Assembly (NCBI RefSeq): GCF_900142715.1
Contig: NZ_FRBX01000008.1
Coordinates: 62,001 to 126,000 of the forward strand
Source: Flavobacterium pectinovorum
Lineage (GTDB): Bacteria > Bacteroidota > Bacteroidia > Flavobacteriales > Flavobacteriaceae
DNA: 64,000 nucleotides
Reading direction: 5' to 3'
The position numbers and the translations under genes were made by a program. Shown piece after piece: positions 27,240-36,079 of this stretch. Positions within the stretch are counted from its first letter, which is position 1, and every line of letters begins with the position of its first letter. The notes under the pieces are model-generated. The model made no database searches and had not been told where the DNA came from. It worked only from the letters and a program-made list of their open reading frames with translations.

Positions 27240-27277
27240 AAAAAAACAAAGCCGGTTTCCCCCCAAGAAACCGGCTT
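27240..27277 (-). terminator. Intrinsic terminator of the SprB/beta-barrel unit
   Basis: On the minus strand AAGCCGGTTTC pairs with GAAACCGGCTT (arms 27249-27259 and 27267-27277), followed by TGTTTTTTT. It lies about 20 bases beyond the stop codon of the beta-barrel gene. Confidence 0.9.
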
Positions 27278-27298
27278 CATTAATTAACTAAATTAAGA

Positions 27299-28147
27299 TT
27301 AACGCAAGGCAAATCGTAATTTAAGGCCATACGAAACTAGTCGCACATCGTTTGCATATGGAGTTTCCAATACGCTGCTATATTGTAATTGCACGGGCAA
27401 TTCAGGATTGTATTGAACCAGGTTTTTATTATTGTTTTTATCATAGATATTATTTAGGCCGTAATCTAAATAAACACCGATGTAGATTGCGGTTCTGTCT
27501 CCGATTTTTTGCTTTAAACCAGTTTCAAAAGTGGCAGAGTAAGATACATCTGTATCAATATCCTGTTTGTTGGCTGTAACATTATCTGTGCTGGCAAAAC
27601 CGGCAAATGCAGGACTAAATAATTCTACATTATATTGCGGATAATAACCGCTTGTAGTTAGATTTTGCATTTTGGTTTCGTAAGTTCCACTTGTTGCAAA
27701 TCCAATTTTTGCCCCGGCTGCAACATATAATTGTGATGTTCCGGGAGTTTCAAATTGAATGCCTATTGGAATATTAATGTAACCCAATTTTTGCTCTTCT
27801 CTTAGATTTGTTGCTTTATATCTGAACTGAAAATTTTCATCTTCGGCATCTGTAGTCATATATTGTCCTGCCAAATAACCAAATTTTGCATCAGAATTAT
27901 AAGTTTGATATTCTACACCAATTCCAATACTTAAACCTTCGTTTAAATAATACGAATAACGAATTCCTGCATTAATACCATTTCCGTGTACTGTTTCGCC
28001 CGCTGAATTATATTTCAGAAAGGAGAAAGGCCCGCCTACAGAGATTGATATTTCCTGCTTTTTATCCTGGCCATAACTATTTAGGCAAATTATTAAAAGC
28101 CCGGCTATGGTTAATGATTTTATAGGATTGCTTATATATTTTTTCAT
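27299..28147 (-). CDS. Outer-membrane beta-barrel protein (PorT-like fold)
   Basis: This is an exported protein of 282 residues with a signal peptide that ends near residue 27 (NSYGQ). The rest alternates in the manner of an outer-membrane barrel: ISISVGGPFSFLKY, GIRYSYYLNEGLSIGIGVEY, GYINIPIGIQFE, LYVAAGAKIGFATSG, and the terminal strand SYGLKLRFALR. This matches the PorT / OMP_b-brl type of small barrels in Bacteroidota. It is the last gene of a minus-strand unit, 51 bases after the giant SprB-repeat gene, with a hairpin between them. It could help anchor or export that surface protein, but position is the only evidence. Confidence 0.85.
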   Translation of the reverse strand: MKKYISNPIKSLTIAGLLIICLNSYGQDKKQEISISVGGPFSFLKYNSAGETVHGNGINAGIRYSYYLNEGLSIGIGVEYQTYNSDAKFGYLAGQYMTTDAEDENFQFRYKATNLREEQKLGYINIPIGIQFETPGTSQLYVAAGAKIGFATSGTYETKMQNLTTSGYYPQYNVELFSPAFAGFASTDNVTANKQDIDTDVSYSATFETGLKQKIGDRTAIYIGVYLDYGLNNIYDKNNNKNLVQYNPELPVQLQYSSVLETPYANDVRLVSYGLKLRFALR

Positions 28148-28162
28148 CTTAAAGTTATATTA

Positions 28163-28190
28163 GCCAGTACCATTTTTATCTGATACTGGC
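28163..28190 (-). other. Hairpin between the SprB-repeat gene and the barrel gene
   Basis: GCCAGTA (28163-28169) and TACTGGC (28184-28190) form a 7-base stem with a 14-base loop. There is no T-tract on either side. It may stabilise or cut the shared transcript, so that the barrel is made at a different level from the giant protein. Confidence 0.5.
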
Positions 28191-28198
28191 GGGTTTAT

Positions 28199-31100
28199 TT
28201 ATTTTACAATTACTTTGAATGATTTTTTTATGTTCGCGCTTTCAAGAACTACGAGATACATATTGCTTTCAGTCGTTGCAGGTAATTGTATTTCAGTTAT
28301 TACTGAAGATGACTGAACTGTTTTAACTAGTTTTCCTGAAACAGAATAAAGTGAAATTTGCATATTTGCCAGATCTTCTGCTGGAAAATCGGCTTCTACG
28401 GTAAGTACTTTTCCAACTTCAATAGGGTTAGGATAAAGTTTGGCTTGTAGTGAATTTTGTATTGTAATTGTCGATCCACAAGTTTGAAGTACTTTTCCAT
28501 CTTTAGTAGTCATTTTTACACTATATGATGCAGTTGGGTCCAATACGTTATTAGAATCATTTCCTGCAGTATAATATTGACCAGTTCCTATCAATTGTCC
28601 GTTTTTAAACCATTGGTATGCAGTAAACTCATAACCGCCATTTGTTTGAGGATTGTTGTTTACAAGAAGTACATTGTTGAATTTTTGTTTCACAATATCA
28701 TAGAAACCAAATGGTTTTTCTACTTTGATAGTATAATTAGCAGTAGTACTTCCATCTTCTGAAGTTATGGTTACGTTTTGTGTATAAATTCCCGGTTTAG
28801 GAGTTTGCACCGTAAAATTAGCAGATGGTGTTATTGTTGCATTTGTACTGTTTAAAATAGCGATGTTTGGATTGTTTTCTCCACATTCCATTACATACGT
28901 AATATCTTTTGCAGGATTGCTATAAACATCACCATTGATAGTGATACTTGTAATCGAAACATCGTTGTTTTTAATTACCAGAGTTTGAGAAACAGAAACG
29001 GCTGGTAAATAGTTATCATCACCATCCTGATGGGCAGTAATTACCAATTGTCCTGATCTTATCATACTCACTAAACCACTCGCAGACACGTTTGCCGGAG
29101 GAAGTGCAGATGTATAAGTAAACGAATATCGAATTGGTAAACCTGAATTTGATGTAGCTTCTAAACTGAAATCGTTATTAATTCCAAGGATTCTCGCTGC
29201 TAAAGCTCCAAAAGTAATTTCTTGAGGTGCTTTTTTGATTTCAAGCTGTGCAGTAAGTGTAATTGGTGAACAATTTGGCGAACTTACAGAAGGTGATACT
29301 ATTGCAGTCACTGTATAAAAACCTGCATCAACAGCTCCGTTTGATGTTCCTGTTGATGGAGTAGTGGTATAAACTACGCTTGCTCCGGCAGGAAGATTTG
29401 CAACTTCTATCGTATGAACACTTCCATTGTAAGTGAATTCTGCATCGGTAAAAGTTACCTGATCTAAAGGAGAAGCTATTACATTAATATTTTGTTGCTG
29501 AGTTGCAGTATTTCCGCTATCATCAGTATAAGTCCAGTTAATAACATAATTACCAACTGCAATATAACTTAAAGGATCGGCTGTTGTTGCAGTTATAATT
29601 CCTGAACAATTATCAGTCGCTGTTGGTATAGCAATTTCGGCCGGTAAAACCGAACAATAATTCGTGATATCAGGAAGATTTGTTACATCTGGTACTGGTA
29701 ATGTTACATCTGGAATTGTAGTTATAGTTACAGTTTCTGTTAATGTACATCCATTTGCATCTGTTACAGTTACGGTATAAGTTCCTGCTGCCAAGCCCGA
29801 AGCTATATCTGCAGTTCCTCCTGATGGAGCCCATGAATAAGTATAAGAACTAGTTCCACCGCTTACGTTTACTGTGGCAGAACCATCACTTTGTCCATTA
29901 CAAGAAACATTAACTTGTGATGTTGTTGCTGCAAGAATATTAGGCTCTGTTATAGTAACAACCGCTGTAGTTTGACATAGGTTAGCATCTGTTACAGTTA
30001 CAGTATAAGTACCAGCAGTTAATCCTGATGCTGTTGCAGCAGTTCCGCCAGATGGAGACCATACATAAGTATAGGCACCAGTTCCTCCTGTTACACTTAC
30101 AGAAGCAGATCCGTTAGATCCTCCATTACAGGAAACATTTGTTTGAGAGAATGTAGTAGCCAGGGCAGCTGGCTCAGTTAATGTAAAAATTTGTGTTGTC
30201 TGACATAAGTTGGCATCTGTAATAGTTACAGTATAAGTGCCTGCAGTTAATCCCGATGCAGTTGCAGCAGTTCCACCAGATGGTGACCATGAATAAGTGT
30301 AACCTCCCGTTCCGCCTGTTACGATTACCGAAGCAGATCCGTTTGATCCTCCGTTACATGAAATATTTGTTTGTGAAGGTGTAACTGTTAAAGCAGTAGG
30401 TTCAGTTATTGTAAAGTTTTTTACAATTGAACAGCCATTTGAAGAAGTTATTGTTACCGAATAATTTCCTGCAGTAAGTCCTGTTGCTGTATCTGCATTT
30501 CCTCCGGCAGGTGACCAAACATACGTAAACGGACCAGGAGCACCAGAAGGTACTACAGATGCGGTTCCTGTGCTTGATCCATTACATAAAATATCTGTTT
30601 GAGATGTTGTAGCAACTAATGTATTTGTTGTGGTTACAGTAAAGTTTTTTGTAACTGTACATCCGTTAGCATCTGTAATTAAACAGCTAACATTTCCATT
30701 ACCTAATCCTGTTACCGTTTGCGTAGTTTCGCCAGAAGGTGACCATAGGTAATTATATGGCGAAGTACCACCCACAGGTCCTACGGCTGCCTGACCTCCA
30801 GTTGTACAAGTTGCATTAATTAGCGTAGTAGTAGCATTTAAGACTGCAGGCTGATTAATTGTAAAGGTTTTAGTTAAAGTACATCCATTAGCATCTGTAA
30901 TTAAACAATTGTAGCTTCCGGCTGCTAATCCAGTTGCTGTACCAGCCGTGCCGCCAGAAGGTGACCATACGTATGAATATGCTCCTGTTCCTCCTGAAAC
31001 AATTACTGATGCTGTTCCGCTGGCACTTCCATTACAAAGTGCATCAGTTTTTGCTGTTGAGGCTACTAAAGTTGAAGGTTGACCTACAGTAACGGTTGCA

Positions 31101-33730
31101 GTGGTTTGACATGTGTTAGCATCTGTAACAGTGACAGTATAGGTTCCTGCCGCAAGACCTGAAGCCGTTGCACCAGTTCCGCCAGATGGCGACCATGAAT
31201 AAGTATAACCCGGAGTACCTCCGGATGCATTTACAGTAGCAGTACCATTCGTACCTCCATTACATGAAACATCTGTTTTTACTGCAGTTGCCGAAAATAG
31301 AGGAGGTGTGTTTATTGTTAAGTTTTTAACTAATGTACAGCCATTTGCATCTGTAATTGTGCAGGTATAATTACCGGCAGGTCGTCCTGTAATAGTTGCT
31401 GTAGTACCACCAAGAGGCGCCCATGAATAAGTATATCCTGATGTTCCACCTGAAACTGTTACAGAAGCACTTCCATTAGTTCCGCCAAAACAACTAACAC
31501 CAACTGTTGCGGTAGTGGCAGATAAAATTGCTGCCGGTTGAGTAATTGAAAAAGTTTGTGTTGCTATACATCCGTTAGCATCCGTAACCGTAACTGTATA
31601 AGTTCCTGCTGTAAGCCCTGTTGCTGTTGCAGCAGTTCCTCCAGATGGCACCCATGAATAAGTATATCCCGGAGTTCCGCCAGTTACATTTACCGTTGCA
31701 GATCCTGTAGCCTCACCACGACATCCAATATTTGTCTGTGCACTCGGTGTAGCTATCAATGCACTTGGCTGATTGATAGTAAAAGTTCTTGTAGTCTGAC
31801 ACAGATTAGCATCTTTAATCGTAACTGTATAAGTTCCCGCTGTAAGTCCTGTTGCTGTTGCAGCAGTTCCGCCAGATGGAGACCATGAATAGGTATAAGC
31901 ACCAGTTCCGCCTGTTACATTTACTGCTGCCGATCCTGTTGCAGCTCCATTACATAATATATCAGTTTGTGAAGTTGTTACAGAAAATGGAGCAGGTTGT
32001 GAGATTGCAAAATTTTGAGTTACCTGACATGAGTTAGCATCTGTAATGGTAACCGTATAATTTCCCTGAGAAAGTCCCGATGCTGTAGCAGCCGTTCCTC
32101 CAGATGGAGACCATGAATATGTATATCCTCCTGCGCCTCCTGTAGCTGTAACAGTTGCAGATCCGTTAGCACCTCCATTACAGCTTACATTAGTTATTGT
32201 GCCTTGAGAAGCTGATAAAACTGCTGGCTGTGCCACTATAATATTACTTACAAGTTTTGTACATGCATTCGCATCTGTAATTGTCACACTATAAGTTCCT
32301 GCGGTAAGTCCGGTAATAGCAGAAGTTGTTGCTCCTGTATTCCATAAATAAGTATATCCGGGAGTACCTCCGGATGCTGTAACACTGGCAACACCATTAG
32401 ATCCTCCAAAACATGCCACTTGAGTTGTAGCTGGAGTTCCGTTAAGTACTGGCGGCTGTGTTATATTAAAAATTCTTGTAATTTGTGTCGATTCACCATC
32501 TGTAACGGTTACCGTATATGAGCCAACACCAAGTCCTGTTGCTGCTGCATTTGTACCTCCGGATGGAGCCCATGCATAAGTATAAGGAGTAGTACCGCCA
32601 GTTACTACAACAGAGGCAGAACCATTAGTACCGCCATTACAGCTAATATTTGTCTGCGGAGTTGATGAGGTACTCAAAGCCGCTCCTGTAGTAAAGGTTA
32701 AATCACTTCCGTAACCGGTACCTCCACTATTTGTTGCATAAGCTCTAAAATGAATAGTTGTAGCAGGAGGAAGTCCTGTTATAACATTTGAAAATGTTCC
32801 TGTACCGGTTCCAATTTGAACAGTATTATTTGTAACAATAACAGGATTTGCTGTTGTAGCCCAAACTATTCCTCTTACAATACTAGCATCACCACCATCT
32901 GCGGATACCACACCACCAAGTGTTGCAGAAACAGATTTAATAGTTCCGGCTGCGGTAGTTGTAACTGTTGGTGCGACTGCGGTAGTAATTGCCGGAGTTG
33001 GGTAACTTATAGGAGTTATAGTATAATTGACCGTGCCGTTATGAGACCAATTTGTATAGGTATTAATACTTGTCATAATATCGACAGCACTACCTGTTAA
33101 TGTTCCGGTAAATTTGCTATTTGCAACTTCAGGACCTGGTGCAGGAAATAAAGAAATACAATTTAAACCATTGGTTAAACCTAATGGCTGAGCACTTCCA
33201 GGACCTCCGCTTGTAGTTGATAAATTCCATTTAGTTGTCACATCATAATCAGCAGAATTATATTCTCCATGAATACCTGCAATAAAAGTGGGCAGATTTG
33301 GTAAAATAGGCAAAACACCACTTGCTGACTGGTAAGCCAAAATTTGGTCACCGGCAGAAAGATTAAAACCAGTAAAACCAGGAGCATAACCAATGCCCGT
33401 TGTTCCTGTTACTGTAAATGTATCATCAGCTGTTTCCATTACAGAGACAACTGTCCCTACAGGAGTTGGTCCTGGTCCGGGCACAATCCACTGTAAATGG
33501 CTTTCGTTACTTCCTGCTACCCAGGTTCCGTTACCCCATCCACGTTCAGTAAAATAGATTACTGTACCTGCAGGTATATCTTTTAATGTAATAAAAGAAA
33601 AGCCATCCAGAGGACTGGTATTGTAGCCAATGAAAGCTATATCGCCCGCTGCTAAAGTCTGTGACTTTGCATTTTGATGCACAAAAAATGTACATAAGAG
33701 CATAATGAATAATAGTAATTTTTTTTTCAT
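28199..33730 (-). CDS. Giant SprB-repeat surface protein with T9SS sorting domain
   Basis: This is a secreted protein of 1,843 residues. The signal peptide ends in NAKSQ (about residue 24). The N-terminal domain (about 25-245) begins GDIAFIGYNTSPLDGFSFIT, a type seen in many flavobacterial surface proteins. A fibronectin-like domain follows (about 250-355). Next are 13 SprB-type repeats of about 75 residues, each with a Cys-N-G-G core, YTYSWSPSGGTAATA and GTYTVTVTDAN. After these come an HYR-like domain with DNCSG, an MBG-like domain, a further beta-sandwich and a C-terminal type IX sorting domain (KLYPNPIEVGKVL to FKVIVK). I start it at the ATG at 33730 rather than 33766, as this gives a clean signal peptide. 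SprB repeats are known from gliding adhesins. It is co-transcribed with the binding-protein gene 16 bases upstream. Confidence 0.93.
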   Translation of the reverse strand: MKKKLLLFIMLLCTFFVHQNAKSQTLAAGDIAFIGYNTSPLDGFSFITLKDIPAGTVIYFTERGWGNGTWVAGSNESHLQWIVPGPGPTPVGTVVSVMETADDTFTVTGTTGIGYAPGFTGFNLSAGDQILAYQSASGVLPILPNLPTFIAGIHGEYNSADYDVTTKWNLSTTSGGPGSAQPLGLTNGLNCISLFPAPGPEVANSKFTGTLTGSAVDIMTSINTYTNWSHNGTVNYTITPISYPTPAITTAVAPTVTTTAAGTIKSVSATLGGVVSADGGDASIVRGIVWATTANPVIVTNNTVQIGTGTGTFSNVITGLPPATTIHFRAYATNSGGTGYGSDLTFTTGAALSTSSTPQTNISCNGGTNGSASVVVTGGTTPYTYAWAPSGGTNAAATGLGVGSYTVTVTDGESTQITRIFNITQPPVLNGTPATTQVACFGGSNGVASVTASGGTPGYTYLWNTGATTSAITGLTAGTYSVTITDANACTKLVSNIIVAQPAVLSASQGTITNVSCNGGANGSATVTATGGAGGYTYSWSPSGGTAATASGLSQGNYTVTITDANSCQVTQNFAISQPAPFSVTTSQTDILCNGAATGSAAVNVTGGTGAYTYSWSPSGGTAATATGLTAGTYTVTIKDANLCQTTRTFTINQPSALIATPSAQTNIGCRGEATGSATVNVTGGTPGYTYSWVPSGGTAATATGLTAGTYTVTVTDANGCIATQTFSITQPAAILSATTATVGVSCFGGTNGSASVTVSGGTSGYTYSWAPLGGTTATITGRPAGNYTCTITDANGCTLVKNLTINTPPLFSATAVKTDVSCNGGTNGTATVNASGGTPGYTYSWSPSGGTGATASGLAAGTYTVTVTDANTCQTTATVTVGQPSTLVASTAKTDALCNGSASGTASVIVSGGTGAYSYVWSPSGGTAGTATGLAAGSYNCLITDANGCTLTKTFTINQPAVLNATTTLINATCTTGGQAAVGPVGGTSPYNYLWSPSGETTQTVTGLGNGNVSCLITDANGCTVTKNFTVTTTNTLVATTSQTDILCNGSSTGTASVVPSGAPGPFTYVWSPAGGNADTATGLTAGNYSVTITSSNGCSIVKNFTITEPTALTVTPSQTNISCNGGSNGSASVIVTGGTGGYTYSWSPSGGTAATASGLTAGTYTVTITDANLCQTTQIFTLTEPAALATTFSQTNVSCNGGSNGSASVSVTGGTGAYTYVWSPSGGTAATASGLTAGTYTVTVTDANLCQTTAVVTITEPNILAATTSQVNVSCNGQSDGSATVNVSGGTSSYTYSWAPSGGTADIASGLAAGTYTVTVTDANGCTLTETVTITTIPDVTLPVPDVTNLPDITNYCSVLPAEIAIPTATDNCSGIITATTADPLSYIAVGNYVINWTYTDDSGNTATQQQNINVIASPLDQVTFTDAEFTYNGSVHTIEVANLPAGASVVYTTTPSTGTSNGAVDAGFYTVTAIVSPSVSSPNCSPITLTAQLEIKKAPQEITFGALAARILGINNDFSLEATSNSGLPIRYSFTYTSALPPANVSASGLVSMIRSGQLVITAHQDGDDNYLPAVSVSQTLVIKNNDVSITSITINGDVYSNPAKDITYVMECGENNPNIAILNSTNATITPSANFTVQTPKPGIYTQNVTITSEDGSTTANYTIKVEKPFGFYDIVKQKFNNVLLVNNNPQTNGGYEFTAYQWFKNGQLIGTGQYYTAGNDSNNVLDPTASYSVKMTTKDGKVLQTCGSTITIQNSLQAKLYPNPIEVGKVLTVEADFPAEDLANMQISLYSVSGKLVKTVQSSSVITEIQLPATTESNMYLVVLESANIKKSFKVIVK
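29715..32680 (-). repeat. Tandem repeat array inside the SprB-repeat gene (13 units)
   Basis: Thirteen units of about 225-230 bases encode the SprB domains. Several neighbouring units are nearly the same at the DNA level, with recurring blocks for SWSPSGGTAATASGLTAG. One unit (near 30700-30850) is divergent and lacks the usual Cys-N-G-G core. Such arrays can gain or lose units by recombination and may be mis-assembled by short reads. Confidence 0.85.
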
Positions 33731-33746
33731 AATAGATAATGTTAGT

Positions 33747-34883
33747 TTAATGACATAGATAAGCATTGTGCCAGCCGCCTATTTTATCTGGCTTAGTAAA
33801 TGAAGTAGAAGCCTTAATAAAATGTCCGTCATTTATCAATGTTTCAATTTTTTTAAAGCTTATAGTATTAAGAGAATCAAGATTTAATTCATAGATGTAA
33901 TGATTAAATATAGTTCTGTTGGTGTCCTTATCAAATCGAATATTGCCTCTTGGTCCGGTAATATTTAATTTGTTCATCTCCTCAATTAAAAAATCAATAC
34001 TAAGATTGTTATCAGTGTTAAGAAGAATGTTCTTTAAAATCAGTCCGTTTTCGTAACCCAGAATAGAAAAAACCGACGGATTCTCTGCATATGCTTTTTT
34101 ATATTCGATAGTAAAATCTGCAGTATCACTATCATTTTGCATCCAGGAACTTACTACATAAAGTTCGTGAGGGTCATTTTTATAATCATCCAGAATTTTA
34201 TCATTAATAAAAAACGGAGTAACATAAAACGGATACTTTTGAGTAATTTTATTTTGACTTATAAAATCAGCATTTTCCTGAGCATATAAACCACTATAAA
34301 AAGCAAAAACAGCATCAGGCTCCTGAGCATTTATAGATTGATCCATTTGTGAAGATTCATCTTCTCTGGGAACAAAAGGAGTAATATAATGTCCTGAAAA
34401 ATTCGCCTTTTCCTGAAAAGCATATTCAATTGCCGACAGCATACCGTAACCTGAATCATAAAAAGAACTGGCTGTTGCAATTCTTTGCAATTTTTTGTCT
34501 GTTAAATAGCCGCCTAAATGATAACAGGATTCCGTTAATCCAAACGAATTAATGTAAACTCCTTTGGGTGTGGTGGTTTCATAAGGTAATGTCGCTCCAA
34601 GATCTGCAGCGAGTAATAAAATATCATTTTGTGAGGCATAATTATAAACTTCCATTATATTATTATGACCAAAAAAGCCAATGATAACTGATACTTCTTC
34701 CTGAAAATTTAATTTTTGTATTTTCTCAATTATTACTTTCTCGCTGGAACCAATACCAATACTCTCCACAAAAAATTTTACTTTGAGATTATTAAGTTTT
34801 AAGCCTCGTATAAAATCTTTATCTAATGTAGGATACTGTTGCGATTTTGGAATTAAAATTCCTACTTTGATGTCGTTATCCAT
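33747..34883 (-). CDS. Type 1 periplasmic-binding-fold protein without signal peptide
   Basis: This 378-residue protein has the two-lobed Leu/Ile/Val-binding (Peripla_BP_6) fold. It opens directly with the first strand (IKVGILIPKSQQYPTLDKDF), continues with VSVIIGFFGHNN and DILLLAADLGATLPYETT, and has the hinge-region pattern FAFYSGLYAQENADFI and YVVSSWMQNDSDTADFTIEY. No signal peptide or lipobox is present, and no in-frame upstream start would add one, because a terminator hairpin lies just before the gene. So it should stay in the cytoplasm or leave by an unusual route. There are no ABC transporter genes nearby. Its partners are a tail-collar protein gene upstream and the SprB-repeat gene 16 bases downstream. 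Ligand and role are unknown. Confidence 0.85.
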   Translation of the reverse strand: MDNDIKVGILIPKSQQYPTLDKDFIRGLKLNNLKVKFFVESIGIGSSEKVIIEKIQKLNFQEEVSVIIGFFGHNNIMEVYNYASQNDILLLAADLGATLPYETTTPKGVYINSFGLTESCYHLGGYLTDKKLQRIATASSFYDSGYGMLSAIEYAFQEKANFSGHYITPFVPREDESSQMDQSINAQEPDAVFAFYSGLYAQENADFISQNKITQKYPFYVTPFFINDKILDDYKNDPHELYVVSSWMQNDSDTADFTIEYKKAYAENPSVFSILGYENGLILKNILLNTDNNLSIDFLIEEMNKLNITGPRGNIRFDKDTNRTIFNHYIYELNLDSLNTISFKKIETLINDGHFIKASTSFTKPDKIGGWHNAYLCH

Positions 34884-34892
34884 AAAATGAGA

Positions 34893-34927
34893 TTAAAAAA
34901 AACAGAGGCAATTAGATACCTCTGTTT
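34893..34927 (-). terminator. Intrinsic terminator or attenuator between collar and binding-protein genes
   Basis: On the minus strand AAACAGAGG pairs with CCTCTGTTT (arms 34900-34908 and 34919-34927), followed by a run of eight T. It lies between two same-strand genes 53 bases apart, so it either ends the collar transcript or lets only part of it read through into the binding-protein and SprB genes. Confidence 0.85.
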
Positions 34928-34936
34928 CATATTTTA

Positions 34937-35524
34937 TTAATTTCTGGAAGGAAAAATACCTTCTAAACAAATGCTCATGTAAACTCCTAAATAAGGATTT
35001 CTTATACCAATTGGATTATTTCCTCCTGCAATACCAGTATTGCCTACTGCAGTTGTTCCAGTTGTTGTTGCTCCTTTAATAGGAGTAGCAGTACCTCCTG
35101 GCTCACTATACACATTTGCTGTAGAGCCGCCACTTGAAAATGAATTGTTGCCTCCATCAGTTTCATTACTAACTGTGCCGCCGGTTAATGCGTTAATAGT
35201 TGTAACAGCAGTAAGACCCAATGCAGGAATAGGATGTCCGTGAGCTGGCATATTGTTTATTGTTAAAGTAACGCTTTCAGTTCCGCTTACTTCTCCATAG
35301 TTAATATTACTTAATCCAGCCCCTTGTCCAGGGTGTACAATAGATCTGCCTCTTAGATCAGGCAAAGCAAATGTTGTTTGGCCATTACCGCCATAAGTTG
35401 TTCCGATTAACGAAAAAAGTGCTGTGTTTTGTGCTATGGACATGATTTGTCCGTTACAAAATGCCCAGCCTCTTGGTGCAAAATTAAAAGCAAAAGCTTT
35501 GATGGTCGCAATGTATTCTTCCAT
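34937..35524 (-). CDS. Phage tail collar domain protein (microcystin-dependent-protein-like)
   Basis: This is a soluble protein of 195 residues. The N-terminal tail-collar domain (about 1-60) is clear: FAFNFAPRGWAFCNGQIMS, then SLIGTTYGGNGQTTFALPDL followed by RGR. A Gly/Thr/Asn-rich region follows, with NNMPAHGHP and a C-terminal GIRNPYLGVYMSICLEGIFP, the usual end of these proteins. No other phage gene is seen. Such stand-alone collar proteins (also called MdpB-like) are common in bacteria and their role is unclear. It has no signal peptide. It is the first gene of a minus-strand cluster with a binding-fold protein, a giant T9SS protein and a barrel. Confidence 0.93.
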   Translation of the reverse strand: MEEYIATIKAFAFNFAPRGWAFCNGQIMSIAQNTALFSLIGTTYGGNGQTTFALPDLRGRSIVHPGQGAGLSNINYGEVSGTESVTLTINNMPAHGHPIPALGLTAVTTINALTGGTVSNETDGGNNSFSSGGSTANVYSEPGGTATPIKGATTTGTTAVGNTGIAGGNNPIGIRNPYLGVYMSICLEGIFPSRN

Positions 35525-36079
35525 GGTTTTAAAAATTAGATAGTTAATAAATTTTGTTTTGGTTTTGTCATCTTATCTGTATAGTAAAAGATAGATTTGA
35601 AAGTTTTTTAGTATAATGCTAAGTTACTTTTTATATCTATTTAATATACAGGTGTTTATACCTGTTTTTGTCTCAAAAAAGCAAGTTTTTACTTATTTTT
35701 TTATAGAAAACGGAATAATTATTCACTTTTTTGTCAAATGATATTCGTTTACTCTTTATTTATATGAATAATTTATTTTTTCAGTTTAAAAGTAAATATC
35801 TCATACGCTGCACCAGATTAATATGTCATGGAATAGGAATTTACTGTCATGAAATAAATTTTTAGTGTTACAATTAAATCGTCGGATTATCAATTTTGTA
35901 GGTTTATTTTAGAATCAAACAATTAATTGTATAAGTTTTGCGTTAAATTATGTAAGATTTTATATTCATAAAGTTAAGAAATTTGAACCTACGAAAAGAA
36001 AATGAAGTAAAATTCTTATTCAATTAGTGTTAACCTATTTATATATAAACCTTTTTTAATTTTTAAACTCCCAAATACC
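35525..36079. other. Divergent 555-base gap, AT-rich, no gene seen
   Basis: The gap separates the collar gene and the sugar dehydrogenase gene. It must hold promoters for both. It has a small hairpin ACAGGT/ACCTGT (35648-35665) followed by five T, and two near-repeats 'TGTCATGGAATA' and 'TGTCATGAAATA' around 35826-35860. I could not assign any known RNA or a convincing -33/-7 pair. Confidence 0.5.

Larger units (their letters stand above)
26979..27298. other. Gap between convergent units
   Basis: No gene is seen. The gap has a plus-strand terminator (26999-27028), a 'GACGCAC/GTGCG' repeat (27076-27105), about 130 bases of unassigned sequence and a minus-strand terminator (27240-27277). Confidence 0.6.

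Noticed and set aside
29715..32680. CRISPR-like repeat array
   Set aside because: Units are about 225 bases, in frame and encode SprB domains, with no short repeats and unique spacers.
32816..33100. Cys/Asn-rich plus-strand frame of 94 codons
   Set aside because: It is the antisense shadow of the Thr/Val/Gly-rich SprB-repeat gene; its odd composition follows from that.
34937..35524. Prophage remnant
   Set aside because: Only a collar-domain protein is present. No capsid, portal, lysis, integrase or attachment site was seen nearby, and such collar proteins often occur alone.
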